A stretch of DNA of 64,000 nucleotides, taken from assembly GCA_009823395.1 (NCBI GenBank), contig CM020504.1:25818705-25882704 (forward strand). The letters run 5' to 3'. Numbering within the stretch: the first letter of the stretch is position 1; each line of letters begins with the position of its first letter. This stretch comes from Thamnaconus septentrionalis (Eukaryota > Chordata > Actinopteri > Tetraodontiformes > Monacanthidae). Under the pieces are notes generated by a model. The model worked only from the letters and a program-made list of their open reading frames with translations, was not told where the DNA came from and made no database searches. Made by a program: the position numbers and the translations under genes. Positions 33,199 to 46,337 of this stretch are shown here, one piece after another.

Positions 33199-34780
33199 CT
33201 GAAAGACAAAGGCACACAAACAAGTTATAAAGACAATTGCAAAGCGAGATCAAAGACTTTACAGAGCAATAAAAAAGCAACTTGAGGTGTTTTTCTCAAT
33301 TGCAAACGCATGCATACGCCACAACATCAGTGGCCCAGCATCAGTCGCCCTGGGGGGGTTGAGTGAACCTGCAGAGTGAGGGGATATTAGGTTGGCCACC
33401 TTCAGAATAAGTAGTGATTCCAAAATCACCAGCTGAAAACAAACCCCCACTGAGAACAAGTCTATGCTGTCATAATGACTGATGGTGCCCAGCTGAAGCA
33501 TTTCCACTGAGAAAGAAGACGACACAAAACCAGTGTGGAGGAATTTTCAGCATTGAATCTGTGATGTTCTTTTTTTTATTACAATACAATAACAATAAAT
33601 AACATTTAGTGTTATTTATTTATATGTTGTTATTTATTCTCGCCATCAATACTCACAGAACAAAAGTCACTTGGACGTGTGGTGTCTGAAGAAGTCACAA
33701 CTTGTAGAACAAAAAACATTTTCCTGTCAATATTTGACATTGTGAAAGTTTTTGCAACCGGTGAGGTTTTTTTTTTTTTTTTTTCCTCAAGACCCCTAAG
33801 GCTTAGAGGAGCAGCCATAACAACTCAAACTTTTCCCAAGTTAACAAAGCCAAGTTCAGGGCTCGGTAGTTGGTTGTACTGGAGGAGGGCAAACAGACTG
33901 AGGTCCAGGACAGAAATGCTGCTCATTGAAAATGAGAGAAGATAAAGAGGCTAAGACAGTATTACTGAGCGTGGCTCTAAAAATGGAAAATGGGGTTCCA
34001 AAACATCATGGCTAAAGAAAAAAAAAAAAAAATGTATGAGATTTTAGGGCTGGTTCCAATTTCATCTTCATCTTTCATCAAAAGACCCAGAAGGAAAGAC
34101 GTATGTCCACATGACGATGCAGCTGGAGGCTGAGAGCAGACGGACGATCTGCAGCAGTATGGACAAAGTATACAACAGCTGAATAGAAAATGTTTAGACA
34201 AAAGGACAGCTCGACATCCCCACGAGTCATGGACCACCACCGCCTGCGGCATTTTTCAAACAGGTATATGTGCCAAGCGGGCCCAGTTGATGTTGTGCGT
34301 GGGTGGAAGGAGAAATGAAAATAGGGTTGAATTCAAGTTATTCTGGGGGCTTAATGGAAGCAGGCGAACAAAAGGCTTTGAGTCACCCTCTGACGAAGGA
34401 GAGAACCAGCGCACGGAAAGACAGGACACTGGCTGATTCCTCCTTAGCACCAGCTAACCAATTCTTCCTGTGCTGCAGACTCACTGAGCATAACGCACAT
34501 AAACACGCACGCCACAAACACCAGAACTGCCAGCAGGGTTTGCTTTAAGTAGCCCATTGCCTCCAACAACCAAGCAGAAAAGCCGTCTTTTTCTTTTGTT
34601 TTGTTTTGTTCCAACATGAAGTTGATAGCTTGGATTGACTCTGTTGCTTCACAGTCAGTTCATGATTCTGATTCAGCCTCGGGGGGCCTTTCTGTGCTCT
34701 CCGGGAGCTCCCACTGCTGCCTCCCCCTGCCTGCGTCCAAACAAATCAGAGAGGAAAAAGTCAGAAAAAGTCTCGACTTA

Positions 34781-35270
34781 GGCTGTGTTTCCAAGAACAC
34801 TAGCACTGCGCAAAAACCGAAGTATGGCCAGAAAACCTGGTGGTGGGAACAGCTCCACTTGGAAAAACCTCTCCAATACGGCTACAAGGTTTTGAGGCTC
34901 TCATCAGGTGGTTTTTAGCACGGATCCGTACAGAGGAACATCACAACAGTGTCATGGAAACGCTTTTTTCACATTGACGCATCAGCGGACGGGGTCACGT
35001 GACCAGTTGACTGCCCAGTGAAAATGGCGCGTCATGATTGGACGGAGGAGGAGACGGAAAATATAAGAACCAGTCTGGACCGCAAACAGCACGGAAATGC
35101 AGATTTATGGCAAAATGTTTCGTACCTCCATCCCCCTCAAGGTGGCGTCTCGCTGGACCAGATTTGACCAGAATTGCAGCTGATGATCTTCGCGCCATTC
35201 AAATTGCACTTTGCGGAAACTTTAGAAATATGGCTTTTATTTTGCCAAACACTGAGATGGAAACGCAGCC
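34781..35270. mobile_element. full-length GCTGYGTTTCCA inverted-repeat element (family MITE-1)
   Basis: Ends GGCTGTGTTTCCA and TGGAAACGCAGCC; 490 bp, no coding capacity. It carries the 12-bp palindrome GGTCACGTGACC at 34993-35004. Relatives are recognisable at 8818-8960, 18268-18655, 30260-30440, 38216-38450, 47437-47867 and 63667-63805. No convincing target duplication was found. Confidence 0.75.
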
Positions 35271-38215
35271 ACAGTCTGCAGGTGAGTTCAAATGGTTGTT
35301 TGTCCATCTCTGTCCAGCGGCCCCAGTTGCGTCCCTACAACTGTGATTCTATCGTATTGATGAATCATTATGACTGGGGACAGTCAGCTTGACTTTCACA
35401 TCGCGGGATCGGTGAAGTTCTTCTGAATGGTTTCTATTTCCAGTCTGCTTTTGTTTTGTTTTCATAAGCTTGCAGCTGCAGAATGTTGCCAGAGCCAAAT
35501 GGAGGTTCCGTGATTTACTCTGGCGTTTCCTTCACCTCTGATGTTTTCCCTCGACTCTACAGCAGTGACCTCCACACTAGAGCAGCACCTGCAGCCATGT
35601 GGTCTGTATGTGGTGGCTCCTCGTGCACTAACTCCAACCACAGCTCTCTCATGAATGAAAATACAGCTACTACCCAGAAAATGAGAATGTCCTGAAAAGG
35701 CTGTAGTATTTCTGCAATTCAACCTAAAAGGTGAATGTGACATATTATATAGAGGAATAATATGCAAATCAATATATTTCAAGTTTTTATTATTTCTTTG
35801 GATTTTGCTGATCAGGTCTTGCAGCTTAAAAAAAAAAAAAAACTCAAAATCAAAAACTCTGAAAATTATAATGTTGTATAATTGTCATAAAGTCAAATCT
35901 TTATGACAATCTTAATCAGCAAAGTTACAACAAGGAACTGCTTGAGATGTCAATTTGCGTGGAATGGCTCAACAACATTTGTTGCTCTCATCTTTTATGT
36001 TAAATTGCCAAAATAAAACAACTTTTCCTTGATATTCTCATTTTTCGGGGACTACCTGTATGTACCGTAGAGTTTGACTTTGTGCTAATAAATAGTTCAC
36101 TTTTATGTTAAACTCAAACATTTTTACTGATTATTCTGACTGTATTTTCGTCTCCTCGTGAGCCACAAACCATTAATTCGTACGATATATTAGAAGCAGC
36201 AGGAAAGTGTACTGCACTTGTCAATAGAACAGAAGTAATGGCAAATAAAAAGATCTGTCACTGTCCAGTCATCACTGTGTAGGTGGAGAAGAATCAATAT
36301 AACAGATGACCTTTGATGAAGCCCCAGCCTGATATAGAAGCATCCTCTGCCCGGATCTTCTGCAGCTCCTTCTCTCTCCAACACCACACTAATAACACCG
36401 CACTGGTTGTTCCAACTCAATGACCATTCTGTTGCACAATGCAAAACCACAATGTCCTCGGAAATGAAATCAAACTACTTCCAGTCGTGAACGCACGTCA
36501 TCCTGCGGCGGACCCGCTTGGCCTTACAGCCGCGTGTGATTTACATTGGTGTGTATTCTGGAAATAAATGTTCTCTCCCTGTCACTCGCCTTTCTCTCTG
36601 CACCTCCTTGCCTCTCGCACAACCAAAAAAAGCAAAAGGATGTGTAACCATAGTAACCACGGCATTAGACACAAGTGAACAGGGAGTTAAAATAGAAAAT
36701 ACTCATTATACTGCCTGCATTTCACATCATTTAGCGCTGCTCTCGCCGCTGCACCTATGCACACACATGCAGGACGCGTGCATGCGTGTCTCCTCGCTGA
36801 ATTCCATCTGTGAAATTGTGTCAGATTTATAAGCTATTAGCAGATATTAGCGGATGGTTAACTAATCATGAACAAGTCACTTATATGAACATGTAGACGG
36901 CCGTTAGATATTTTAGAACTTAAGTGACAAGACTTCTGTAACCTATTGGTAGAAACTGAACGAATAATAATCAACAAACCATTTACAAACATTTGTAACT
37001 GGTTATTTAATCATTAATAACAGAAGTTGTGCAACTTTTATATATAATTTATACACTATTAAAAACCCAATCAATAAGTCAATAATAAGTGTATTATTAT
37101 CATGGACTCTAGGGGTTTAGAGTGGAAACATGTACAATATAACAATGTAGTAGAAGCTTCTTGCTTGTTGATGCTAGCAGCTGAAGAGGTTTCTGCAGTG
37201 ACGACTGGCTGAGGAACTGCATTGAAAACTTGCTGCCCGCAATTATTTTGCACGTTCGATCATGGAGTGAACGCGTGAAGTGAATAACTCTGTTCTGCAC
37301 GCAGTGGGACGCCAACGGAAAAACGGAGAGAAAGCAGCAGCAGCAGCAGGCAGCAGCTCTTTGCATAACGCTATGGTGACATGGTGGAAAGGCAAAGCGA
37401 GCGCTCGGACTCGGTCTTCATGTCCCAGCAGCCTCTGGGTGAGACCTCCAGGGAACAGGAACGCCGTCCGTCTCTCGGCTGGGGCTCACGGAGAGCTTCC
37501 CGGCTGAGGAGAATCTTCACTGGGAAATAAAGTCCGGACGCCAGCGCCGCGTCCACTCTGTGATGACCAGTGACTGCTCCATACAGCCTTGGTAGATTTG
37601 ATGAGGGAAGATGATTCATTAAAGCGCCAGAGACAGGAAATAGACGGCCAACAAATGGTTTTCTTCCTTCATCAGCACGACCCCCCCGCCCCCCTCCAGT
37701 CGGCTGCAAATGTGCGTCAGAAAGGATTTTTTCCCCCCCTTTCTTTCCGCCCACTGACTGTAATGATTCAACTCCGGCTTTGCAGCCGGATTGAGGAGAG
37801 AGGGAAAGAGCGTGGGCTTCACCTGCTTCTCACTCTCTCTGCGTTCCTGCTCCCCTTTTGAAGCCTACAGTAGACAGACGAAGGAAGCACTCAGTGGTGG
37901 GATGTGTGAAGGAGGTGGGGACCGAGCGAGCGAGCGAGCGAGCGAACGGCTGTGAAAGAAGACTCATGATTCATGCCTCCGATGCATAACTTGACTCTTT
38001 CTTCGCGGCTATAATTTGCAGCGATTCAATAGGACTGCGTTGTCGTATGTCACGGCGTCGGCCTTAACATGACAACAGCAGTCACTTCTGCTTCCGTGTG
38101 CTCCCACATTCAAATTCTCCTCTGCTCTCTGCGAAATATGTTGCGTCAACCAGCAGACAAACTAACTGTGTTTCTGTCCTTGGGTGCGGCCAGCGTGGTG
38201 GTGAAGAAGGCAACG

Positions 38216-38450
38216 CTAGCTGCGGGTCCATCACAGTTTAACACCCAGTGAAAAAGCCATGTTTCTAAAGATTTGGACAAAGCACAGTTGCGATTTGCAG
38301 GTGTTTCCATTGAATGGTGTGAAGCGCATAAGACGTAATTGTGGTCAAATCTCGTCCAGTGAGACGCCACCTTGAGGAGGCTGGAGGTACAAAACATTCT
38401 GCCATAAATCTGCATTTCAAACACAGGGAACAGTTTGAAAATACTATTGA
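38216..38450. mobile_element. MITE-1 partial copy
   Basis: Begins CTAGCTGCGGGTCCATCACA and continues with the shared GAATGGTGTGAAGCGCATAA and GACGCCACCTTGAGGAGG segments. It ends before the palindrome. Confidence 0.6.
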
Positions 38451-39461
38451 AAAGCAAAATAGTTTTTTTTAAAAATCAATGTCTTGTCTGTCTTATACTC
38501 AAATATATTGTGTATATAATTGCTTTATGTCAGGTGTATCGCGTGTGACTTGTAGATCTGGGTTTTTCTTGCGTCTCTATGACCTTCCTTGACCATGACG
38601 GTATTCATAGTGTTTTTGTAAGGGGGCGCTAGAGAGCAGATTTTGATATTTTGTCTTCTTGGTCATTTTATCAAACCTTTCAAAAGTCTGTGTGAGTTTT
38701 GAAGGATGTTCACCGGATCGGACGAGCATCCAAAGAGAAGTGAGTGTGTGAGTGAGAGAATATGAACCAGTTTGAATGCAGGCAGAGGTCACGATTGGAC
38801 AGAAAAAACTGTCATGTGACTTTTGGCACAATTTTTTTTTTTTTTTCCCTTTGAAGCAACGCAGACAAATGCAAATAGATTTTTGATATTTGTTCAAATT
38901 TGACACGAGCTCATAGGTCTGAATAGTTTTCATATTATTGTGATGCAGCAAAATTGAACCCAGACTTCAAGAAAGTGTGAACATTTTGTGCAATGGGGAA
39001 AAAAAAAAAAAAAATCATACGATGCATAACTACAACTTTTAATGAGTCACTGTGGATTGAAGGGCCACTACACTCATTCAGTCAGGCGAGAAGCATTTCC
39101 AGTGATTTCTTTCAACATCACTCACTAACTACCCAGAACAATGAAACCAGCTATTCCATCTAGAACATTAAAGTTCCCTTTTTACTTTGCCTTGACACAG
39201 TCATTTGAAGTGGCATCAGACAATCATGTTGGGCTCCACGTTCACTCACCTCCCTCACATCTCCAACAGTGCAGAGTTGTTGCTAACCGGTCGGCATTGA
39301 CATGTCTGAAAAGCTGGTTTCATATTGACTGCAGTTTTCTAGGAGAGGACAATGGAGAAAGACAGACAGACAGACAGACAGACAGAGTTAATGAATTTGC
39401 ACAACTCTGGATAATCAGAGCTACACCTGAACACAGGGCTACACCAGAGCTACACCTGAAC

Positions 39462-39508
39462 AAGCCATCAGATGTTCTTCACTCTCACTGAAGAACATCT
39501 GATGGCTT
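39462..39508. other. perfect 20-bp inverted repeat, 7-nt spacer
   Basis: 39462-39481 and 39489-39508 are exact reverse complements with spacer CTCTCAC. Two short direct repeats (GAGCTACACCTGAACA type, 39417-39462) precede it. Confidence 0.9.
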
Positions 39509-41701
39509 CAGTCAACACATGATCAATAGAAATAATGGTAAAAAAAAAAAAAAAAAAAAAATAACAGGTCCTGGGTCACAACTGACTGATCTTCTTGCTG
39601 TGAGGTGCCGGTGCTTCACACCGTCCACATTGTTGCCCATCAGAGGACCAAGGTAATCCCAAAGTAATCCCAAAGTAATCCCAAGGTAATCAAGCTTTTC
39701 CAGCACATTTCAAAAGATTGTGTTGATTATCACCTGTGGAGTTTTCACTGAACATAAATATGAAAATAATGAAAATAATTATTTTTCATTGAACAAAAAT
39801 TAAGGATGATTCCTATCAAACCTAAAAAGAAAATTATATTCAACCAGAACAACTAAGTATGTCATATAGAATTTGCAAATGCACGCAGATACAACGACAT
39901 CCTTGATCAGAGGTAAATTTGAGGAAAATAAAGAAAAAATATGATGTAAAAACTGAAATGAAATGACAAATTCTTCTGTTACTAAACACTCTACACTGTA
40001 TCCGCTGGCAAGACACACAAAACCAATGAAGATGTTTCCAAAGTCTTGCAGAATGATATCCATAAATTTACCTTCTACTCTGAAAAACAGTGGAGTTGGA
40101 CCTCATGGCGCTCACTTGCACTGAGTGTCCAGATCTTTGGCCAGAACTCTCAGAACTCTTTCTGTTGTCTGGTTTCCACTGAATTTAATATGAAAGGTTT
40201 TCGTGCTTTTTCAACCAGCCAGAACGTGACTGAAGCACTCAGGAACAACAGTGTCTGATGCACACACACACACACACACACAGAGAAACAGCTGTTTGTT
40301 CCAGTGCTTTGTGTCGTGAAAGAAGGTCATCCAGCATAAAAGCTGCCAAATGAAGCATGAAAATACCTCATAGTGCAGGACTATGAGATACTGTGCAGAC
40401 AGATTCCAGCAAGAAGAAGGTCATTTTTTACAAATTACATTTCTTCATGGGAAAAGGGGTGGCAGTAAAAAAAAAGTGACTTCTTTTTAACATGTATTTG
40501 CTTCTTTTTATCTGACCTCTTATTCGATTCACAGGGCTTACACGTATTTCTCATTTGTTTATTGGTTTTGATTCTTCTGGATCACTGCTTCACCTTTGAA
40601 ATGAGCATTTAAGTCATTCAATCAAGAATTATGGCGATGAGAGGACTGAGGGAGGAGGCAGGAGTTACAGGGAGAAGGTGTCAAACAAAGCGTCCTGCAG
40701 GGAAACACAGACGCTCCTCTCCTCAGCTGGCTGCGGCCTCTCACCATGACCAGCTCCTATCTGATGATGGGCAGGATGACAGATTAACTTGGACAGGAGT
40801 CTCAATGGACTCTTCAGTGACATGTGATCTGTAGTGAGAACAGGAAGCAGGTGAATGAAGTTTCCCCGCAGGACTGAAGCAGGAGGCTGTTCCCTGCTGC
40901 TGAAGGAAGAAGGTCATTTGTCTCTGTTCATTGAGGACGCACTCTAGAACTGACTGCTGCACTACAGATGACTTGTCTTCAAGCACTTAGCTTTAGCCAG
41001 CCGCTAACAAAAATAATGCTTTGTTTTACCTTCCACGTGTTTGGCAGAGATGTAATCCAGGAAGCTATAAGTCTGTGTGCGAGGGGTTTTTATTTGTGCT
41101 AAAACTTTTACATTAAGATGGAACTATAACTTAATTCATTACATATTTTAAATAGCTGCCATGTTTGTCAGTGTAGTAGTACTGATCCTGCAGTTTTCCT
41201 TGGCAGTGAGAGGGTACAGAGTCTAGCGGGAGAATGTAGACCATGTGTCCCCCATTGGGCCAAGCCAAGGAGACCCTGGTGTGACACCTTGACCTTACAG
41301 CATCTGAGCCGCTTGACGTCCGAGTGGAAACTGTTCAGCCACCTCTGCAGAGGGCGCAGTGACAGTAACCCCAGAGACATGACAGCTGAAGCAGGTGTCA
41401 GTTTGTCCATGATACACAATAAACATGACATCAGGCAACTGTTGACTACTTCAGAGCAGGTCAAGCAGGTGCGGGATATTGTCCACACAGCGAGGGGATG
41501 TGCAGGCCGTCATGGTCACACTGTTAAAAGACCACCCCAATGAAGGTCGTGGTCTTAGATGGTTCCAGGCAACTCTTCTCCAGATTTACCTTTAGGTCTA
41601 GGCTGGCCATGTGAGACAGAAGAACGTGTCAAGGAGCACCTGAGTCTGGGTGGTGCACAGATAAACCAGTCCTCCAAGTACTGCTGAACCTTCACGCCAG
41701 T

Positions 41702-41794
41702 TCATAGTCTTTGGTATGACCTGGCCAGGGATCCAAACCCACAGCCTCCCAGTCATAGGGCGGAGACTCTACCACTAGACCACTGAGCTGGTAG
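41702..41794 (-). mobile_element. tRNA-derived SINE head
   Basis: On the minus strand, an A-box-like TGGTCTAGTGG (41782-41772) and a B-box-like GGTTTGGATCC (41739-41729) are spaced as in a tRNA. They lie in the ACCAGCTCAGTGG..GACCTGGCC context of a common fish SINE. It is not a functional tRNA because the anticodon arm does not fold cleanly. Confidence 0.6.
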
Positions 41795-42069
41795 AAGTTT
41801 TAAAGGGGGTGGACCAACACGATGTATTGTGGTGATCCTGTTCCCAAGGAAAGGTCAAGGGTCAATGTGGTCTAGTGTCGCTAGACCTGCGCCACAGGGT
41901 CTGAGGTTTCCTTCCTTCCATCCTCCTCTCGGTTGCTGGCAGTGCCTGGCTGGGCTCACTGTTGGAAACGACTGCTAGCTGTGACTGACTGGTCTCCAGA
42001 CTGCAGACTGGTGTTGGCCTATAAACATCATCACAAAACCAACCAGCCCTGATACTACAACATACATCA

Positions 42070-43015
42070 AACTCACAGCAAGACGGTCGTGGGTTCAATA
42101 CCTGGGCCTGGGACCTTTCTGTGTGGAGTTTGCATGTTCTCCATGTGTCTGCTAGGTTCTCTACATGTTCTCCAGCTTCTTCCCACATTCCAAACACAGG
42201 CATTTGAGGTGAATTGGAAACTGTAAATTCTGTGCAGGTGTGTATGTGAATGTAAATGGTTGTGTGTCTCTATGGGCGTGTTTTCATTGCCTCGCCTCGC
42301 CACGGTACGCCACGCCTCGGTACGATTGTGTTTTCATTGGCGCTGTGATCACGAGACCGTGGGCGGAGTCGACGCGGTAAAGCGGGACAATGTTTTCGTC
42401 AGCGTCATTTCTTTGCGACACACAACAGCGCAGCGATGGACAACGTAGAGGTTGTTTTATACCTGCTGCTCGGTCTGTGGTTGCTTTTTAATTTCTGTGT
42501 AAACCTTAACATTACCGACTGCCCCGTTCAGTTCCCGCTGAAATTCTGTCTTCCGCCACTACTGACAAAAAAAGTGTGGACCTCAGCCGTCTTCACAACT
42601 AAAAACGCACGCCACCTACTAGAACCCTTACAAAAAAGAAATGGCGGTTGGGTTTTCGCGCTGTTTTCGCGGAGAGTCGCTCTCACCTTTCGTCAGAAAA
42701 TGTGAGCCAATCGGTGCCCTGCTCGTCGCTACGTCACCACTAAACTCGCTTCGACTCGCTTGGCCCCTCAACGATAGAGGTACCAAAACAGCGCCCCCTA
42801 CAACCGTGTGGCGGTGGTGTAACACCATACCGAGGCGAGGCGAGGCGAGGCAATGAAAACACGCCCCAGGTGGCCCTAATAAAGTGGCCACTGGTCCAGG
42901 GTGTCACCCTGCCTTCACCCTATGACAGTTGGGAGAGGCTCCAGCAGACACCCTGACCTGGGGAAGAAGCGGGTCTTGAAGATGGATGGATGGATGGATG
43001 GATGGATGGATGGAT
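42070..43015 (-). repeat. reverse copy of the same repeat, split by a transposon
   Basis: 42070-42273 and 42870-43015 together match the reverse complement of 49095-49445, ending in a (GATG)n tail at 42981-43014. The middle is the inserted inverted-repeat element 42274-42866. Confidence 0.65.
42274..42866. mobile_element. 593-bp inverted-repeat element nested in an older repeat
   Basis: The termini GGGCGTGTTTTCATTGCC and GGCAATGAAAACACGCCC are perfect inverses, with similarity continuing about 35 bp. It splits an older dispersed repeat (42070-42273 and 42870-43015) whose uninterrupted relative is at 49095-49445. An 89-codon frame at 42436 (MDNVEVVLYLLLG) lies inside but is not clearly a gene. 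It could be a Harbinger-type derivative. Confidence 0.75.
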
Positions 43016-43675
43016 TCATAGGACTGCCATGGACAGTCTTCAAAGCTGTCATTTCCTCAATGGACACATGCAGCAGGAACTCGCAGACAGGCTATTACAA
43101 CTATGACTCTAGTGTTGAATACTCAGTCACCACAGGCCACTCACTTTCATGTCACTGTGCGGTTCATGTCTGCCCTTACCAGCTGGTTTCGCAGACTCAA
43201 ACAACTTCTCCAAAGATGAATCAGCACCCTGTTCACGCTGTAGGTGACTGTGAAACACAGGCAGAGGGAAATCAGGTTAACAAGGCCAAACAAATTCCTA
43301 ATTCCTTAAAACTCAAATGAGACTTAAACTCAAGCCTCTTCCTAAAGATCTGGTCTTGATCCAGAATTATAGCCGACTAGACCAATATACCTGTCTCCTA
43401 CTCAGTACTTCTTGGAAAAACTGTTGCGAACTTGTCATGTCAAGATTGCCAGTCAGGACTCAGTGCCTGGTCTACTTACGGTCTGTCTTTTGTCCTTACA
43501 CACACAAATTAATGAAGACGCAGATCTACTCAGGGGGAGAAATGAAGGTAGCTCAGCCCCTCAGAGTCGTCCATACCGCAGCACCGGCACTCGTCAAAGT
43601 TAATAACAATCTTTAAAGTGAATCGGACAATAGACTTGTGCAGCTTCCCTGCATGCAAGGACACAATGCAGGAAA

Positions 43676-43775
43676 TTCAAGTCAAAGTCCCAGTGATTGC
43701 CGCAGCCCAAAGGTTGTGAAATTTGCCCCCCACAACCTGCCACCTGGTGGACACTCTACCACGAGAACACTGAGC
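43676..43775 (-). mobile_element. internally deleted SINE relative
   Basis: Joins the SINE body segment GTCAAAGTCCCAGTGATTG to the head segment GGACACTCTACCACGAGAAC, ACTGAGCTGG, with the middle missing. A matching body piece (GTCCCAGCGACTGTCACACC) lies at about 47986-48060. Confidence 0.45.
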
Positions 43776-44713
43776 TGGAGCAAGATGGGTTTGGTCAATC
43801 ACAGAAAAGACTTGCTCATGTGAGCAGGATTCAAGACTATATGAAAACAAAGACGCCGGTCCACAAATATGGCAGCAACAGCCCACAATGCATCAGGGCA
43901 TGACACTCGTGCACATTCACTGCTGCCAAGACATGCCAGCTTCACGCGACTACTTCCTCAATCAAAACAAGACAAGTCACTGAGGAAAGGTCAAAAAACT
44001 TTGGATAGCTTAGTTAGAAACAGTGGAGACACTGGATCCACTGGGTTCAATCCACCTACGTGGTCCCGTGCCATGCCAGAACACTGCAGTACTGTGACTT
44101 ATTTTACTATTCTATTTATTTACTCCTTTTATATTGCATCTATTCATAACATTGCTATACATATATATATATTGTTACGGCCATGGGGGCCTTGGCTATT
44201 GCCCTGTTGTTGCTGTGTACTGGTTGTGTGTCTCTTTCAGGTGCTGATGACTAACCAGGTGCACCTGGCCGGTGCACAGCTTGTTTAGGACCGCCTCCCT
44301 CAGCACTGGCTCTCTCACACCTGGCTTCCACCGCAGCAGCTGCTTTGTTTTTCACTTCCCGTCATGCTTTTTCTTTGCTGCACACAGACAACGCGCACTC
44401 CTACGATTCACTCCATCCACACACATACAGGCATTACCGACAACACACTGACTCTCACACTCCATACATTATTATTTCTGATTTAACAAACCAGTTTTTA
44501 ACCACAGCTACTACTACAAACCAAGATGGTAAACATAGAGGCTACTGACTGTTCCACTTGAAGGTTAACAATTGGCAATACATGTAGCAAGCATGTCATG
44601 TGCCATTTGAAAATTAACCATATTAACTGTCCGTAATTTTATGTGGGTTTTTTATGTTTTGATGGTGACATCTGTCAAAAAAAACCTTAAATGTGCAATA
44701 GAATATCAAGGCT

Positions 44714-44780
44714 AAACCAGGGGTGTCCAAACCTTTCACAACGGGGGAAAGATCAGATAAAGATAGAACACCTGAAAACG
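44714..44780. mobile_element. hAT terminal fragment
   Basis: CCAGGGGTGTCCAAACC is a typical hAT terminus. The rest is not recognisable. Confidence 0.4.
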
Positions 44781-45810
44781 CCGCAGTTCAAAACAAACAA
44801 ACTCAATGAACAAAAAAAAACCTGGATCAAAAACTGGTAACGCTACGTTTCATTTATGATTTTATTTTTAGCACAACATTTGATCTTAAATCAATAGTTC
44901 TCTATTCTCTATCATTTCGGCTTTGTGTTTCCATGAAACCGGCGTTTTCATTTTTCATTTACATTTTTCAAAAATGGGTCCCAGAATGGCAGAGTTTGAA
45001 AACGCCGCCCAGTCTTGCTTCATGTAAACACAGAAACCTCTGAAAACTATATTTTTGGAAGCGATAATGCCATCGGCCCTCCCCCGCCTCTCAATCTCAG
45101 CCGGCCAGGAGACGCAGACGACTACGGATGACAAAAACAACAATGACGTCAATCAGATTTGTGTAACTGCTACAAAAGATGATCTGCAATAAAATCTTCT
45201 CCTCCACTACAACAGGCAGCGAACAATAGCGGACAAAGCAGTGCACTTGCTTTTGAATCGAGGGTGGGTTGTGCGATGAGTGAAAATAAACACATGTGAA
45301 GTGACTTGCAAGCCTTTGAATGTATTTTTTTCTTCAGGGTGGGCTGACTGGGAAATGGAGCAAGGCAACCAAACCAAAGCGTTAGCGTACTTTGACGAGC
45401 ACGACTCCCAGTCAATGTTTTCATGGAGCTTTGAGGCTTTGTGTTCTAAAGTAACTCCGGGCAGAAGTTCAACTTTGACGCCTCGTCTCGTGGTCTTTTC
45501 AGGTGCGTTCTTCATCATCTACTTGGTGCTCCGAGCTACTTCGTCTGTAAATAGACCGCGCAAAGTTCCATACATGCTTCAGGTCTTTTTCTCTGATACA
45601 GGGCGTCTTATTGTAACTTCCTATTATTAGACAACCACAAAAGTAAGTGGAAACTCCTCAGCTGATGCAGACCTCTGCTGCTCATCCAGGCACCTTCTTC
45701 CCCTACTGAGCTTGAAGGAAATGCTGCCTGCTCGTCCCCTGAGGTAGAACAGTACTTGTTGCACCAGTATAAATACAAATCCACAGGAAACCCTGATTCC
45801 ACACTTAAAG

Positions 45811-46337
45811 TAGTGATGGGCCATAACATATTTTTCAAATTCAATACGATAATGAATATTTTTGGGGTTGATATTGCGATGATATCAATATCAATACACT
45901 GCTAGCTTTTTGGTTTTGTTTTTTTCAATAAATAAAAAGTTATAACTCACCAGACGCTGGAGTTGCTCCTGTGCGTCACTCTCTGGTTGCATAAATCACA
46001 CCGTGCCCTGTTTTTATCAAGTGGTGAAAAGTAGGAGCAAACATCACTCCGCTTCTTTTTCCTCACCAGCGACTCTGCAGCAGCATCTCTCTGCTGTGTG
46101 CTGCGTGCATTTGTGCAACGTCGTGTACTGGTGGCGGCTGGCGAGCGCGCACACTGGCAGCCGCAGTGGTGCTTTACAGCAGTCGGAAGTAAGTCACCGT
46201 GGCTGTGGTCAAAAATAAAAATGTATATATATATATATATATACATAGACAAATAAATTCTTAAAATTATCAATACAAAATTTTACTCTGATTAGCGATT
46301 GATACGTCAATAAAAAATATTGATATGCGCATCACTA
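45811..46337 (-). mobile_element. truncated hAT transposon with BED zinc-finger remnant
   Basis: Termini TAGTGATG and CATCACTA form inverted repeats that extend imperfectly into AT-rich sequence. The flanks ACTTAAAG (45803-45810) and ACTTACAG (46338-46345) match at 7 of 8 positions, the 8-bp duplication expected of hAT. On the minus strand (about 46072-45950) the sequence reads RKKRSDVCSYFSPLDKNRAR then CDLCNQRVTHRSNSS, a BED zinc finger lacking its last His pair. The catalytic part is gone. Confidence 0.85.

Noticed and set aside
41702..41794. tRNA gene on the minus strand
   Set aside because: A- and B-box-like motifs are present but the cloverleaf is not sound and the context matches a tRNA-derived SINE.
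42436..42705. 89-codon frame MDNVEVVLYLLLG.. as a host gene
   Set aside because: It lies wholly inside the 593-bp inverted-repeat element and has no recognisable domain; at most a decayed transposon protein start.
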